The notes: generated by a model not told the origin, from the sequence alone. 64,000 nt of DNA from Proteiniclasticum ruminis (GCF_900115135.1 NZ_FOVK01000002.1:256512-320511), one strand, 5' to 3'. Numbered from the stretch's first letter, positions 52,688 to 61,379 are shown. Made by a program: numbers and translations.

Positions 52688-53638
52688 ATGAAAAAGATCA
52701 ATTGGGGAATATTAGGATATGCATCCATTGCCAAGGATTCCGGTATTCCAGCCATACTGGATGCCAAGCATGCCCATCTTTACGCGCTGGCGACCAGGGA
52801 TCAGGAAGAGATGCAAGAGGCGAAGAAGAAAGAGCCCTTTGATAAAATCTACGGGTCTTATGAGGAGCTTCTGGAGGATAAAGACGTCCATGCAATCTAT
52901 ATTCCGCTGCCCAACAGCCTTCATAAGGAGTGGACGGTGAAAGCTCTGGAGAAAGGAAAGCATGTGCTTTGTGAGAAGCCTCTAGGCCTTTCAGAGGAAG
53001 AGGTGGTGCATATGATGAAAAGGGCGGAAGAACAGGATAAGCTGCTCATGGAGGGGTTCATGTACCGCTATACACCAAGGATACAGAAGGTGATGGAGAT
53101 TGTGGACAGTGGTGTTTTAGGAGAAATCAGGCACATCGATGCCTCCTTCCGGTTCATGATGGAAGAGGAAGGAGACATCCGTATGGACAAGGACCTTGGT
53201 GGGGGAGCCCTTTACGATGTGGGAAGCTATGGCGTGAACTTCCTGACGCTTCTTATGAAAAAGGAACCCATCAGTATCCTGGGAACAAAGAAAGTGAGAG
53301 AAGGAGTAGATGTTCAGAGCACGGTGCTTTTTGAATATGAGGATGGGGTCACGGCGGTGATCCACAGCGGCTTCAACTCCTTTGAGAAGAATGAGGCAGA
53401 GATCATTGGTACCCAAGGAAGATTGAGGATACCAGATCCTTTCCTCTACAACGACGGAACCATCACGCTGTATGTGGAAGGAAAGAAAGAGGACATCTAT
53501 GTGGAGCCTTGTGAGAAGTTCACAGAGGAGTTTGAGGACTTTTCTGTGAGCATTCTGGACGGAAAGCTTCCGCTTTTGTCTCTTTCTGAGACCCGGATGA
53601 ACGCAAGGATACTAGACCGGATTTTTGCTGTAATCTAG
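52688..53638 (+). CDS. Gfo/Idh/MocA-family oxidoreductase, paralogue
   Basis: A 316-residue paralogue of the dehydrogenase at 49951, with the same opening (NWGILGYASIAKDSGIPAI), the same GKHVLCEKPLGLS lysine motif and GGGALYDVGSYGV in the C-terminal domain. Many blocks are identical (YEELLED, YIPLPN, KEW.VKA), and the two differ mainly in surface loops, so they arose by duplication and may act on related substrates. GGAGG precedes ATG 52688. It has a terminator of its own. The reaction is unknown. Confidence 0.9.
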   Translation: MKKINWGILGYASIAKDSGIPAILDAKHAHLYALATRDQEEMQEAKKKEPFDKIYGSYEELLEDKDVHAIYIPLPNSLHKEWTVKALEKGKHVLCEKPLGLSEEEVVHMMKRAEEQDKLLMEGFMYRYTPRIQKVMEIVDSGVLGEIRHIDASFRFMMEEEGDIRMDKDLGGGALYDVGSYGVNFLTLLMKKEPISILGTKKVREGVDVQSTVLFEYEDGVTAVIHSGFNSFEKNEAEIIGTQGRLRIPDPFLYNDGTITLYVEGKKEDIYVEPCEKFTEEFEDFSVSILDGKLPLLSLSETRMNARILDRIFAVI

Positions 53639-53655
53639 ATATTCATACCATGAAG

Positions 53656-53690
53656 TAGCAGAGTTTTCTAATGAAGAACTCTGCTATTTT
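53656..53690 (+). terminator. Intrinsic terminator
   Basis: TAGCAGAGTT (53656-53665) pairs with AACTCTGCTA (53677-53686), followed by TTTTATG. Confidence 0.82.
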
Positions 53691-53759
53691 ATGCTGTTCA
53701 TTTAAATCATGATGAGTCTATGTTATCATGTGAGTAGATTTTTATGTGAAGGAGCTATT

Positions 53760-54101
53760 ATGGGAGAAATTATTTTTTTGTTGTCAGGACTTCTTACATA
53801 CCTCATCATGACTAATGAAGAGGTGAAAGATTCACTTCAGCTAAAATGGAAACATGAATTAAGACGAGCTATTGAGTGTATATTCCTGAACATCATAGTT
53901 TTAATTGCTGTTCTTAGATTCCTGTCTGGAAACTCAGAGAGTTTTGTCAATGGGAGAATCAACCCTTCCTTCATTTCGTTAAAGTACCTAATTGTCATTG
54001 TTGCTGTATCATATATGAATGGTCTTTTACTGAAATTTATAAAGAAAAACATAAGTATCAAAATTAGTAAGGAGAGAATTATCTCAAAAGATGATGAATA
54101 A
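53760..54101 (+). CDS. Small membrane protein preceding the LTA-synthase-like gene
   Basis: A 113-residue protein with hydrophobic segments at about residues 3-16, 41-54 and 74-92, and a basic C-terminal tail ending KISKERIISKDDE. The start at 53760 has GAAGGAG; the longer start at 53709 is not supported. It overlaps the next gene by 11 bases, so the two are probably made together. Composition is clearly more AT-rich than the genes on either side, suggesting acquisition. No family recognised; it could be a membrane partner of the phosphoglycerol transferase. Confidence 0.6.
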   Translation: MGEIIFLLSGLLTYLIMTNEEVKDSLQLKWKHELRRAIECIFLNIIVLIAVLRFLSGNSESFVNGRINPSFISLKYLIVIVAVSYMNGLLLKFIKKNISIKISKERIISKDDE

Positions 54102-55575
54102 AAAAACAAAGTCAAAGGACCCGATGTTGGTAGCAGGGTATGTTGCACTGATTCTTGCAGTAGGCCTATACAGATTAGTAGAGTGGGCAAGACTGTCCTT
54201 TTCAGATTTGACCCTTGATCAGATTATCTTTCATGTAAAAGTACCCCTTGATGGTGCTGATACAACGATGGTAGGTTCCGCACTCAAATATGTTCTAACT
54301 CCCATAGGTTATCTGTTGATAATCATCTTGATTGTACATACAGTTCATAGCAGAATTCTCATCAGAAGCACGTATCGATACAATTTGATTTTCAGCTTCA
54401 AACTTACAGAGAAGTATAAAAAAGAAGTAACAATCAGGATCTTACCCTTCCGTTTAATAAAAACAGTGGCTTTATTCAGTGCTCTGGTAATATTACTTTC
54501 TTCCTTCATAACAGCGGATAAAAATTTTAACGTGTTGTCTTATGTGAAAAATCAGTATGAAGACTCTTTGTTTATTGAAGAGAATTATGTGGAACCGAGC
54601 ACGAATACTACTTTTCCTAAAGAGAAGAGAAATTTAATCTATATTTATTTAGAGTCCTTAGAAAATACCTTCTCTTCGAAGAGTAACGGTGGAGCACTGG
54701 AGACGGATCTTATCGAAGAACTTTCCGCTTTGGCACAGGAAAATATCAGTTTTTCAAATTCTGATAAACTTGGTGGATTTGAACAGGCGGTGGGAGCTGG
54801 CTGGACTATGGGAGACTTATTAGAGAAAGAAGGGTATTCGAATAACCTATTGATCGGTTCCGATGCTGTTTTTGGTGGAAGAAAGAACTTCTTTGAACAG
54901 CATGGCAATTATACTATCTATGATTACAATTACGCGAAGGATAAGAAACTGATTCCGGAGGACTATTTTGTTTTTTGGGGATATGAGGATCATAAACTGT
55001 TCGATATTGCGAAGATTAAACTGAGTGAACTTCATCAGCAAGAGGAGCCGTTTAATTTGACGATGCTCACTGTGGATACTCATGCTGAAGATGGGTATCT
55101 ATGTGATTTATGCAGCCATACATATGATGACCAATATGCTAATGTGATATCCTGTTCATCAAAGCAGATCGCTGAGTTTATAGAATGGGTACAAAAGCAG
55201 GTTTTTTATGAAAATACGAGTATTGTTATTGTGGGAGATCATCTAACGATGGACAGTGATTTTCTGGATGATATTGACCCAGATTATCAGAGAACGATAT
55301 ATAATGCATTTATAAACTCAGGATTTGAGGATAAAGATATTACGAAGAAAAACAGGCAGTTCAATACCTACGATATTTTTCCAACGGTTCTAGCAACTTT
55401 GAATGTGGAGATTAAGAATAACAGATTAGGATTGGGAACAAACTTATTCTCTCAGGAAGAAACATTATTAGAGAAATATGGCCACGATATGAATCTTGAA
55501 CTTGCGAAGAATTCAAAATACTACCAAGAAAACTTTATCTATGGCAACGGAATAGTAGAAAGTTCTGTGGAGTAG
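54091..55575 (+). CDS. LTA synthase/phosphoglycerol transferase-like protein, probably internally deleted
   Basis: A 494-residue alkaline-phosphatase-superfamily membrane protein (COG1368), resembling enzymes that transfer glycerol phosphate from phosphatidylglycerol to the envelope. Three or so N-terminal membrane segments lead to an extracellular sulfatase-like domain. Metal-site parts are visible: YIYLESLENTF, GGFEQAVGAGWT with the likely nucleophile Thr239, MLTVDTHAEDGY and IVGDHLTMDS. Right after GAGWT the usual 40-50 residues (typically reading roughly AGMVAQTSGIPL...) are missing, so the sequence jumps to MGDLLEKEGYS. The frame stays open. Catalytic competence is doubtful. AT-rich, like the gene before it. 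Confidence 0.78.
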   Translation: MMNKKTKSKDPMLVAGYVALILAVGLYRLVEWARLSFSDLTLDQIIFHVKVPLDGADTTMVGSALKYVLTPIGYLLIIILIVHTVHSRILIRSTYRYNLIFSFKLTEKYKKEVTIRILPFRLIKTVALFSALVILLSSFITADKNFNVLSYVKNQYEDSLFIEENYVEPSTNTTFPKEKRNLIYIYLESLENTFSSKSNGGALETDLIEELSALAQENISFSNSDKLGGFEQAVGAGWTMGDLLEKEGYSNNLLIGSDAVFGGRKNFFEQHGNYTIYDYNYAKDKKLIPEDYFVFWGYEDHKLFDIAKIKLSELHQQEEPFNLTMLTVDTHAEDGYLCDLCSHTYDDQYANVISCSSKQIAEFIEWVQKQVFYENTSIVIVGDHLTMDSDFLDDIDPDYQRTIYNAFINSGFEDKDITKKNRQFNTYDIFPTVLATLNVEIKNNRLGLGTNLFSQEETLLEKYGHDMNLELAKNSKYYQENFIYGNGIVESSVE

Positions 55576-55633
55576 AGGATGCAGTATTGTAAATGATGGA
55601 CAAGAATTTTACGGTTTATGTTGTGGTGCTGTT

Positions 55634-55662
55634 AAGTTAAATTTTAACTTCTATGGTATAAT
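55634..55662 (+). promoter_or_regulatory. Promoter of the DJ-1/PfpI gene with palindrome
   Basis: AAGTTAAATTTTAACTT (55634-55650), a near-perfect palindrome, occupies the -35 zone. TG-G-TATAAT (55654-55662) is an extended -10. The palindrome could be an operator. Confidence 0.5.
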
Positions 55663-55695
55663 TTAGAAAATAAGTGTTTCAGGGGAGGAGTCGTA

Positions 55696-56280
55696 ATGAG
55701 TAGTAAAAGAGTTCTTGTTCTTCTGGCACCAGGGTTTGAGGAGATTGAAGCGGTATCGGTCATTGATATCTTAAGAAGAGCCAAAGTTAAAGTACAGGTG
55801 GCATCCATTACGGAAAAAGAAGATGTGACAGGGTCGCATAATATCACGCTGAAAAGTGACGTTCGGTTGGAGTTCATTGACATCTATAACGACGACTACG
55901 ATCTGGTGTATCTTCCAGGAGGCGTTCCTGGGGTGAATAATCTGGCGGCCAGTGAAAAGGTGCTGGATCTTCTTCGAAAATACAATGAGGATCAGGTGCT
56001 CATCGGAGCCATCTGTGCTGCACCTTGGGTACTGGAGGAAGCAGGGATTTTAAAAGGCCATGAGGCCACCTCTGCTCCAACCTTTGAGGAGAAGATTCAT
56101 CCAGAAAAGTATGCTCATGAAGTCTTTGTAAGGTCCGGCAACATTCTCACTTCACGAGGTGCGGGCACATCCATGGAAATGGGATTCTCACTGCTGGAAG
56201 CTTTAGGTCTAGAAGAGGATGCCATAAGACTTCGGGAAGATATGCAGTATAACTTCCTTCTGGACAAGAAGGGAAAGTAG
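55696..56280 (+). CDS. DJ-1/PfpI family protein
   Basis: A 194-residue flavodoxin-like protein of the DJ-1/PfpI family (YajL/ThiJ type), associated with glyoxalase, chaperone or deglycase-like protective activities. The glutamate in APGFEEIEA (about residue 18), the nucleophile-elbow cysteine in IGAICAAPWVL (about residue 103) and the histidine-free downstream TSAPTFEEKIHPEKY match bacterial DJ-1 proteins. GGGGAGGAG precedes ATG 55696. Monocistronic with an extended -10 promoter and terminator. Exact activity uncertain, as for the family. Confidence 0.9.
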   Translation: MSSKRVLVLLAPGFEEIEAVSVIDILRRAKVKVQVASITEKEDVTGSHNITLKSDVRLEFIDIYNDDYDLVYLPGGVPGVNNLAASEKVLDLLRKYNEDQVLIGAICAAPWVLEEAGILKGHEATSAPTFEEKIHPEKYAHEVFVRSGNILTSRGAGTSMEMGFSLLEALGLEEDAIRLREDMQYNFLLDKKGK

Positions 56281-56339
56281 GAGCTTCTGGACCATTCAGG
56301 TAAAGCGATCCCATTCTTTTAGAAAGAACTGTGAATTTT

Positions 56340-56374
56340 AGGAATCTCTGAGTAAAATCAGGGATTCCTTTTGC
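56340..56374 (+). terminator. Intrinsic terminator after the DJ-1/PfpI gene
   Basis: AGGAATC-T-CTGA pairs with TCAG-G-GATTCCT, followed by TTTTGC. Confidence 0.75.
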
Positions 56375-56444
56375 ATTCTCTTGGAGAGTTTGGCTATAAT
56401 GAATGGTATGAATGAAAATATGAGAAAGAACAGGATAAGAGAAT

Positions 56445-58202
56445 ATGCAAAGTAAATGGATGATGAAAAATATCAGGACAGATTATGGTGCGCTGAGTCG
56501 AGCGCTGAATCTGCCGGAAGAGATTGCCAGGTGCCTTGTGAACCGGTGCCCAGGAACTTTGGAGGAGATGAAGGCATATCTTCACCCAAGCCTTTCGGAT
56601 CTTCACGATCCGGGGCTCATGAAGGATATGGACAAAGCGGTGGAACTGATTTTAACAGCCCTGGAAGAGGAGAAGAGAATCCGTCTGGTGGGAGATTTCG
56701 ACATCGATGGATCTATGAGTATCTACATCGCGCTGTCAGCATTGAGAGAAGTGGATGCTTTGGTGGACTATGAGATACCAGACAGAGTAAAGGATGGCTA
56801 CGGCATCAACAAGGATATGGTGGAGAAAGCCAAGGAAGAAGGAATTGACCTTCTCATTACTTTTGACAATGGCATTTCAGCCTTTGAAGCGGTGCAGCAT
56901 GCCAAGGACCTGGGGATGGATATCATCGTCACGGACCATCATGACATTCCATATGTTATGGAGGGGGAAAAGAAGAGGCAAGTGCTGCCCCCAGCAGACG
57001 CTGTGGTGAATCCCAAGCAGGAAGGGTGCCCTTACCCCTATAAAGGACTCTGCGGTGCTGTGGTGGCGTTTAAACTCATCACAAAGCTTTATGAGGTCAT
57101 GGGCATGGATGAGGATGTGATCGAAAGGTATCTTCCTTATGCCGCCATTGCCACGGTGGGAGACATCATGGATCTTACGGGAGAAAACAGAATCATTGTG
57201 AAGCATGGACTATCTCTTCTGAAGAACATTCAGAATGAAGGGCTGCTTGCCTTGGCGGAAGCTGCAGATCTTTCTCTGAAAGAGGTGTCCACCTACAGCA
57301 TCGGCTTTGTTCTTGGTCCTTGCTTTAACGCGGCGGGCAGACTGGCCACGGCGAGGAAGAGTGTGGAGCTTCTCTTTTCTGAAGGAGAAGAAGCCAAAAG
57401 ACTTGCAACAGAGCTTTATCAGCTCAATCAGAAAAGAAAGGCCATGACAGAAGAAGGTATCGTCCTTGCAGAAGATGTGATCCGGACCCATGGCTACCAG
57501 GAGGACCATGTGATGGTTATTCATCTGGAGGACGTTCATGAGAGTCTTGCTGGGATCATTGCCGGAAGAGTGAAGGAAAGATACTATAGACCAGCCATCG
57601 TTCTGACCACCACAGAGAATGGCTTGAAAGGATCTGCCAGATCCATCGAGGAGTATAATATTTTTGAAGGGCTCAGCAGTGTGAAGGAGCATCTGAAAAA
57701 ATTTGGTGGACATCCCATGGCGGCAGGGCTTACTATAGAAGAAGAGCATCTCAACTCCTTGAGGGAGAGTCTTAATCGGAATTCAGAGCTGTCTGAAGAG
57801 GATCTTCTTCCGAAGGTGCGCATCGATGCCAGGCTTTCGCCTGGGAAGATCACCGAGAGCTTTGTCCGTGCTCTGGACGCATTGGAGCCTTTTGGCAAGG
57901 AGAATCCGAAGCCTGTCTTTGCGGAGAAGGGGCTGACCATCTCCCAGATGTATTTTCTTGGTCAGAACAAAGACCATCTGAAATTTCTGTTCCAGTCCGA
58001 GAACTCTTTGGTGGAAGGGATCTATTTTTATGGGGTGAAGAAACTGGAGGATTACTATAGAGAAGTCCATGGCATGGAGGCTGAAAGGCTGGATCTTTTA
58101 CTGAAGGACAAGAAAGTGGATCTTTTATTTTATCCGGATCTCAACACCTACAACGGCATCACTAGAGTTCAGATGAAGATCCTTGATCTTCGTATTTCTT
58201 AA
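56445..58202 (+). CDS. recJ: Single-stranded-DNA exonuclease RecJ family
   Basis: A 585-residue DHH-superfamily nuclease. Motifs run in order: LVGDFDIDGSMS (motif I, about residue 84; Phe where Tyr is common), DLLITFDNGIS, VTDHHDIP (DHH), ATVGDIMDL (motif IV), and the DHHA1 part with HESLAGIIAGRVKERYYRPAIVL in pieces and FGGHPMAAGLTI. RecJ degrades single-stranded DNA 5' to 3' in recombination and mismatch repair. In HESLAGIIA the usual HRGVIGIVA arginine-glycine is changed, so it may be a RecJ-like variant; another recJ may exist elsewhere. The ribosome site is weak (AGGATAAGAG). Monocistronic. Confidence 0.87.
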   Translation: MQSKWMMKNIRTDYGALSRALNLPEEIARCLVNRCPGTLEEMKAYLHPSLSDLHDPGLMKDMDKAVELILTALEEEKRIRLVGDFDIDGSMSIYIALSALREVDALVDYEIPDRVKDGYGINKDMVEKAKEEGIDLLITFDNGISAFEAVQHAKDLGMDIIVTDHHDIPYVMEGEKKRQVLPPADAVVNPKQEGCPYPYKGLCGAVVAFKLITKLYEVMGMDEDVIERYLPYAAIATVGDIMDLTGENRIIVKHGLSLLKNIQNEGLLALAEAADLSLKEVSTYSIGFVLGPCFNAAGRLATARKSVELLFSEGEEAKRLATELYQLNQKRKAMTEEGIVLAEDVIRTHGYQEDHVMVIHLEDVHESLAGIIAGRVKERYYRPAIVLTTTENGLKGSARSIEEYNIFEGLSSVKEHLKKFGGHPMAAGLTIEEEHLNSLRESLNRNSELSEEDLLPKVRIDARLSPGKITESFVRALDALEPFGKENPKPVFAEKGLTISQMYFLGQNKDHLKFLFQSENSLVEGIYFYGVKKLEDYYREVHGMEAERLDLLLKDKKVDLLFYPDLNTYNGITRVQMKILDLRIS

Positions 58203-58248
58203 GTTTTTTCGAAGTGATATATTTTTACGGTATTTGATTGCAAAGTGG

Positions 58249-58429
58249 TATAAAGTATGCTAAATTAAATCTTGTGATTGTTATTCCGTCTTTCACGGAC
58301 AGCTGGTATTCTTTCTCGTACGAAGGAAGCGGAGCATCATACCACTGGAACCTGGCAGGAACGTGCAAAAACCTCTATCTATTGCGTGATGATTGAAGCC
58401 AAAGCAAGTAAGGGCCAGGTTCCTTTTTT
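58249..58429 (+). ncRNA. Candidate structured RNA with its own promoter and terminator
   Basis: TG-G-TATAAA (58246-58254) could start a transcript near 58261. It would hold a hairpin TCCGT/ACGGA (58285-58299); a long stem CAG-TGGTAT with ATACCA-CTG (58300-58347) enclosing a second pairing TTCTTTC/GAAGGAA; and a multibranch element GGAACCTGGC/GCCAGGTTCC (58347-58356, 58414-58423) enclosing CGTGCAA/TTGCGTG, ended by TTTTTT. No plus-strand gene follows, so it is not a leader. It resembles no RNA family I know. The 63-residue frame across it lacks a ribosome site. Confidence 0.45.
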
Positions 58430-58451
58430 GAAAATTATAAATGAATACGAT

Positions 58452-58500
58452 AAAGACATCCCCATCTGAATTCTATCTTCAGATGGGGATGTCTTCTTTC
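58452..58500. terminator. Bidirectional terminator between the candidate RNA and sortase
   Basis: AAGACATCCCCATCTGA pairs perfectly with TCAGATGGGGATGTCTT (17 pairs); it would end the minus-strand sortase gene and any plus-strand read-through. Confidence 0.85.
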
Positions 58501-58518
58501 ACTGTCTTCTTTTTCTCA

Positions 58519-59217
58519 TTAGTTTGATGCATTGTAGGCAGCTTCTTCGTGCAGCAGATCTTCACTATAAGGGTAAGAGGTCTTGAAGTCTGCCATGACA
58601 AAGTAGCGCTTGCCCGTAGAAGAGGAGTAGTAGCAGGTCATGAGGGAAAGAATGGCGTTTCCTCTCTTCTTTGCTTCCTGATCTTCAATGATGTACACTG
58701 CAGTATCTGGTACTGTGGTCACATCATAGGCAACATACTCAAAAATGGTCTCGTTGTCTGTGAGTCGTATGATGTCTCCTTCTTTCACATCCATAAGAGA
58801 GCCAAAGAGAATATTCTTGTCTTTGGAATAGTGCCCGGCGAGAGGATAATTACCTTGCCCCATCTTCTGGTCCTTTCTCATGGTGGCAGAGCCTGCCAGG
58901 AGATTTGCATTGTTAATGCCCTTGAATATCGGGATGTTCATTTTGACGTTGGGAATCACCAGCTGACCGATGAGAAGATCCTTATTGATTTTACTGGCAT
59001 CCAGCAGGGTGCCTGTGACGCTGATGTCCTCTACAATGGAGAAATCAAATTCGGCTTCTTCACTTTGTTCGTTTTCCTTGATTTTCTCAGGAGTATAATC
59101 AGCCACAACTTTTACTGTATTATTGATTGTATTTTGAATCACCAGATCTTTTATTTTAGGAGTAAAGATCAGGAGTAAACCAAAGGCGATGAGGAGAACT
59201 GCAAAAAACTTCTTCAT
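58519..59217 (-). CDS. Class A-type sortase
   Basis: A 232-residue membrane-anchored transpeptidase: an N-terminal signal anchor (about residues 3-20), a linker, and the sortase beta-barrel. The catalytic histidine is in YPLAGHYSKDK (about residue 128), the cysteine in LSLMTCYYSS (about 193) and the arginine in TGKRYFVMADF. Sortases join LPxTG-like proteins to the wall or to each other; no sorting-signal protein is seen in this window. The start at 59217 has AGAGGGA; a longer one at 59235 is possible. It is the second of two minus-strand envelope genes, with the LCP gene upstream separated by a terminator. Confidence 0.9.
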   Translation of the reverse strand: MKKFFAVLLIAFGLLLIFTPKIKDLVIQNTINNTVKVVADYTPEKIKENEQSEEAEFDFSIVEDISVTGTLLDASKINKDLLIGQLVIPNVKMNIPIFKGINNANLLAGSATMRKDQKMGQGNYPLAGHYSKDKNILFGSLMDVKEGDIIRLTDNETIFEYVAYDVTTVPDTAVYIIEDQEAKKRGNAILSLMTCYYSSSTGKRYFVMADFKTSYPYSEDLLHEEAAYNASN

Positions 59218-59351
59218 GTGGAATCCCTCTTTCATGATTTCTTTTTCTTTTCTTTAAATAACTATAACATTGGTTGATGGTGGGTTCAACGGAAAGAAGG
59301 TTACAATTTCTAGTTGTTCCATTATTGGAGCATGATTCAGGAAAGAGGAGA

Positions 59352-59389
59352 AGAAAAAAGCACTACAGAAGATTAGACTCTGTAGTGCT
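59352..59389 (-). terminator. Intrinsic terminator after the LCP gene
   Basis: AGCACTACAGA and TCTGTAGTGCT pair over 11 bases; on the minus strand TTTTTTCTTCTC follows. Confidence 0.85.
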
Positions 59390-59397
59390 CAAGAACT

Positions 59398-60414
59398 TTA
59401 ATTGGTTGATTTCTCATCTAAATAGATATACTTTCCGATGCTATGGATTGCGCTGTCTCTATTGAATACATAGTAGTAGATACCCTTGATGGTTTGACCA
59501 CTGGAGTAAGAATCTTCTGGGAATCTCATCTGGTCGATGGTTCTGATTCCATTTGTTACAACACTTCCTGCAAGACTTAGTATATCATTGGATCCCATAT
59601 TGGTTGTGATCAGGGGGAGGATATTGCTAAGAATTCCTGGATAAGAAGTGACAGGCTTATCGAGCATCTTTTTGATGATGGCTTCGATGACGGTTCTTTG
59701 TCTGTCAGATCTGGCGAAATCAGAGTCAATCTTACGGATTCTCACAAAGTCCAGTGCCTGTTCACCTGTTAGGTTGTAGGTGCCTCCCTTTGAGAGTCCG
59801 GTAATCTGGGTGGCTTCTGCATTGGTCACTGTTATGCTTACTCCACCTAGAGTATTGATGACCTTAGGAAGAGTTGTAAAGTTCACAGTGGCAAAGTTTT
59901 TAATGTCCAGATGGAAGTTTGAGTTTATTGTTTTCAGTGCTAACTCTGGACCTCCAAAGGCGTAAGCATGGTTCACTTTATCCATTCCTCGATCAGGAAT
60001 ATTCACATAGCTGTCTCTGATGATGGAAGACAGTTTGATTTTCTTTGTATTCCTGTCAATGGTGACAATCATGATGGCGTCGCTTCTACCGCGTTTGCCA
60101 AGAGGAGCGTCTACACCAAACAGTGCAATATTGGTGATTCCTTTTACATCTTCATAATAGTAAGGCAGTTCACCATCTTCTTCGTTACCTTCAGGTATAA
60201 CTACTTCTTCCTCATACTCAAACTCAAACTCTTTATCCCCAATACCCAGTTCGCCTTCCCCTTGAGGAATCTCTTCTTTTATCGTTGAGTTTAAGAGATT
60301 ATGGACATAAGCATATCCAAACCCAGTTAAGAAAAGTAATAATGCTAATACAATCAGCAAAGGCGTTTTTATATTACGTTTCTTTGTTTTCATTTTTTTT
60401 TGTCTTCGTGTCAT
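59398..60414 (-). CDS. LytR-CpsA-Psr (LCP) family envelope ligase
   Basis: A 338-residue LCP protein that transfers undecaprenyl-linked glycopolymers (teichoic acid, capsule) onto peptidoglycan outside the cell. A basic cytoplasmic tail (MTRRQKKMKTKKRN), one membrane helix (about residues 18-37) and an acidic linker lead to the LCP domain. The domain has FGVDAPLGKRGRSDAIMIV (about 96-114, binding the lipid pyrophosphate), SIIRDSYVNIP, KVNHAYAFGG and ALDFVRIRKIDSDFARSDRQR in pieces. The start at 60414 has GGAGG eight bases upstream. Ends in a clear terminator. Confidence 0.94.
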   Translation of the reverse strand: MTRRQKKMKTKKRNIKTPLLIVLALLLFLTGFGYAYVHNLLNSTIKEEIPQGEGELGIGDKEFEFEYEEEVVIPEGNEEDGELPYYYEDVKGITNIALFGVDAPLGKRGRSDAIMIVTIDRNTKKIKLSSIIRDSYVNIPDRGMDKVNHAYAFGGPELALKTINSNFHLDIKNFATVNFTTLPKVINTLGGVSITVTNAEATQITGLSKGGTYNLTGEQALDFVRIRKIDSDFARSDRQRTVIEAIIKKMLDKPVTSYPGILSNILPLITTNMGSNDILSLAGSVVTNGIRTIDQMRFPEDSYSSGQTIKGIYYYVFNRDSAIHSIGKYIYLDEKSTN

Positions 60415-60564
60415 TTGTGTACCTCCACAGGTCATTCTCTATCATTATTTCACTTTCCAATTATACCCCTTTTCAAATCTAAAACATTACAATTTAGATA
60501 AATTAAGAATTTTTCATGGAAAACTAAGAATTGTTAGAAATAAAAAAGTGTAAATGATTAAATA

Positions 60565-61287
60565 TTATATAAGTTTGTTGATTCTTTCGAGTGTGGCTCC
60601 AATACCATCATGAATTTCTGTGACATTATAATGATGTTCATATGGAGTGGCGTCTCTGTTGATGATAATCATCGATTTGTTTCTTAATCCGAATACCTCG
60701 GGGATACTGGCAGCAGGGTATACTTTAAGTGAAGTGCCAAGAACCAAGAGTAGATCTGCTTCTTCAGCCAAGGTGAATGCTCTATGGATCAGTGTGACCT
60801 CTTCATCGTAAAGCACTATGTCTGGCTTATATATACCGCCACAAGGACAGTCATAACCATCTTTAAAGATCTCTCGAAGAGGCTTTTTTGAACCACAATT
60901 TGTGCAGGTGGCGGTGGCTAAGGTGCCATGAAGTTCAAGTGCGTTTTTGCTTCCGGCTTTTTGATGGAGCATATCGATATTTTGTGTGATAATTGTCATA
61001 TTCAGGGTGTTCTCCCATTTTGCTAGAGTGAGATGTCCTTTATTGGGGGAGAATCCTGCAACATTGATTTTTTCTTTTAAATACTGATAGAAAAGGGAGG
61101 GGTTATGGTAGAAGAAGCTTCTCGAGAGAAGTTCTTCTGGATAATACCCTTCATATAGAGTAGATGCCAGTCCGTCCTTAGATCTGAAGTCTTTCAGACC
61201 GGACTCAGTGGACATGCCTGCACCTGTAAGAACAAGTATTTTATTTGATTTTCGCAGTAATTCTGCTGCTTTTATGATTTGATTCAT
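60565..61287 (-). CDS. Sir2-family NAD-dependent protein deacylase
   Basis: A 240-residue sirtuin. The NAD site has VLTGAGMSTESGLKDFRS (about residues 19-36) and TQNIDMLHQKAG, with the catalytic histidine in ALELHGTLA. The zinc module is CTNC with CPC, a tighter second pair than the usual CxxC. The end VLGTSLKVYPAASIP is typical. It removes acetyl or longer acyl groups from lysines using NAD in the cytoplasm. The start at 61287 has GAAGG eight bases before it; ATG 61293 and GTG 61296 are alternatives. Monocistronic on the minus strand. Confidence 0.93.
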   Translation of the reverse strand: MNQIIKAAELLRKSNKILVLTGAGMSTESGLKDFRSKDGLASTLYEGYYPEELLSRSFFYHNPSLFYQYLKEKINVAGFSPNKGHLTLAKWENTLNMTIITQNIDMLHQKAGSKNALELHGTLATATCTNCGSKKPLREIFKDGYDCPCGGIYKPDIVLYDEEVTLIHRAFTLAEEADLLLVLGTSLKVYPAASIPEVFGLRNKSMIIINRDATPYEHHYNVTEIHDGIGATLERINKLI

Positions 61288-61344
61288 TTTCATCACCTTC
61301 TATAGGTATTTTACCATAGGAAAGTGAGTGGTTTGATAATTTTA

Positions 61345-61379
61345 AATGAAATAAAAGCTCGAAGTCAGCTTCGAGCTTT
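61345..61379 (-). terminator. Terminator between the sigma-like gene and the sirtuin gene
   Basis: AAAGCTCGAAG and CTTCGAGCTTT form a near-perfect palindrome; on the minus strand TTTTATTTCATTT follows, ending the sigma-like gene. Confidence 0.8.

Noticed and set aside
58300-58347. Possible SRP RNA, 6S RNA or T-box element
   Set aside because: The SRP symmetric loop and GGAA tetraloop context, the 6S open bubble and the T-box AGGGTGG..ACC sequence are all absent.
58278-58469. 63-codon frame after recJ
   Set aside because: No ribosome site, and the bases are better explained by paired RNA stems and two terminators.
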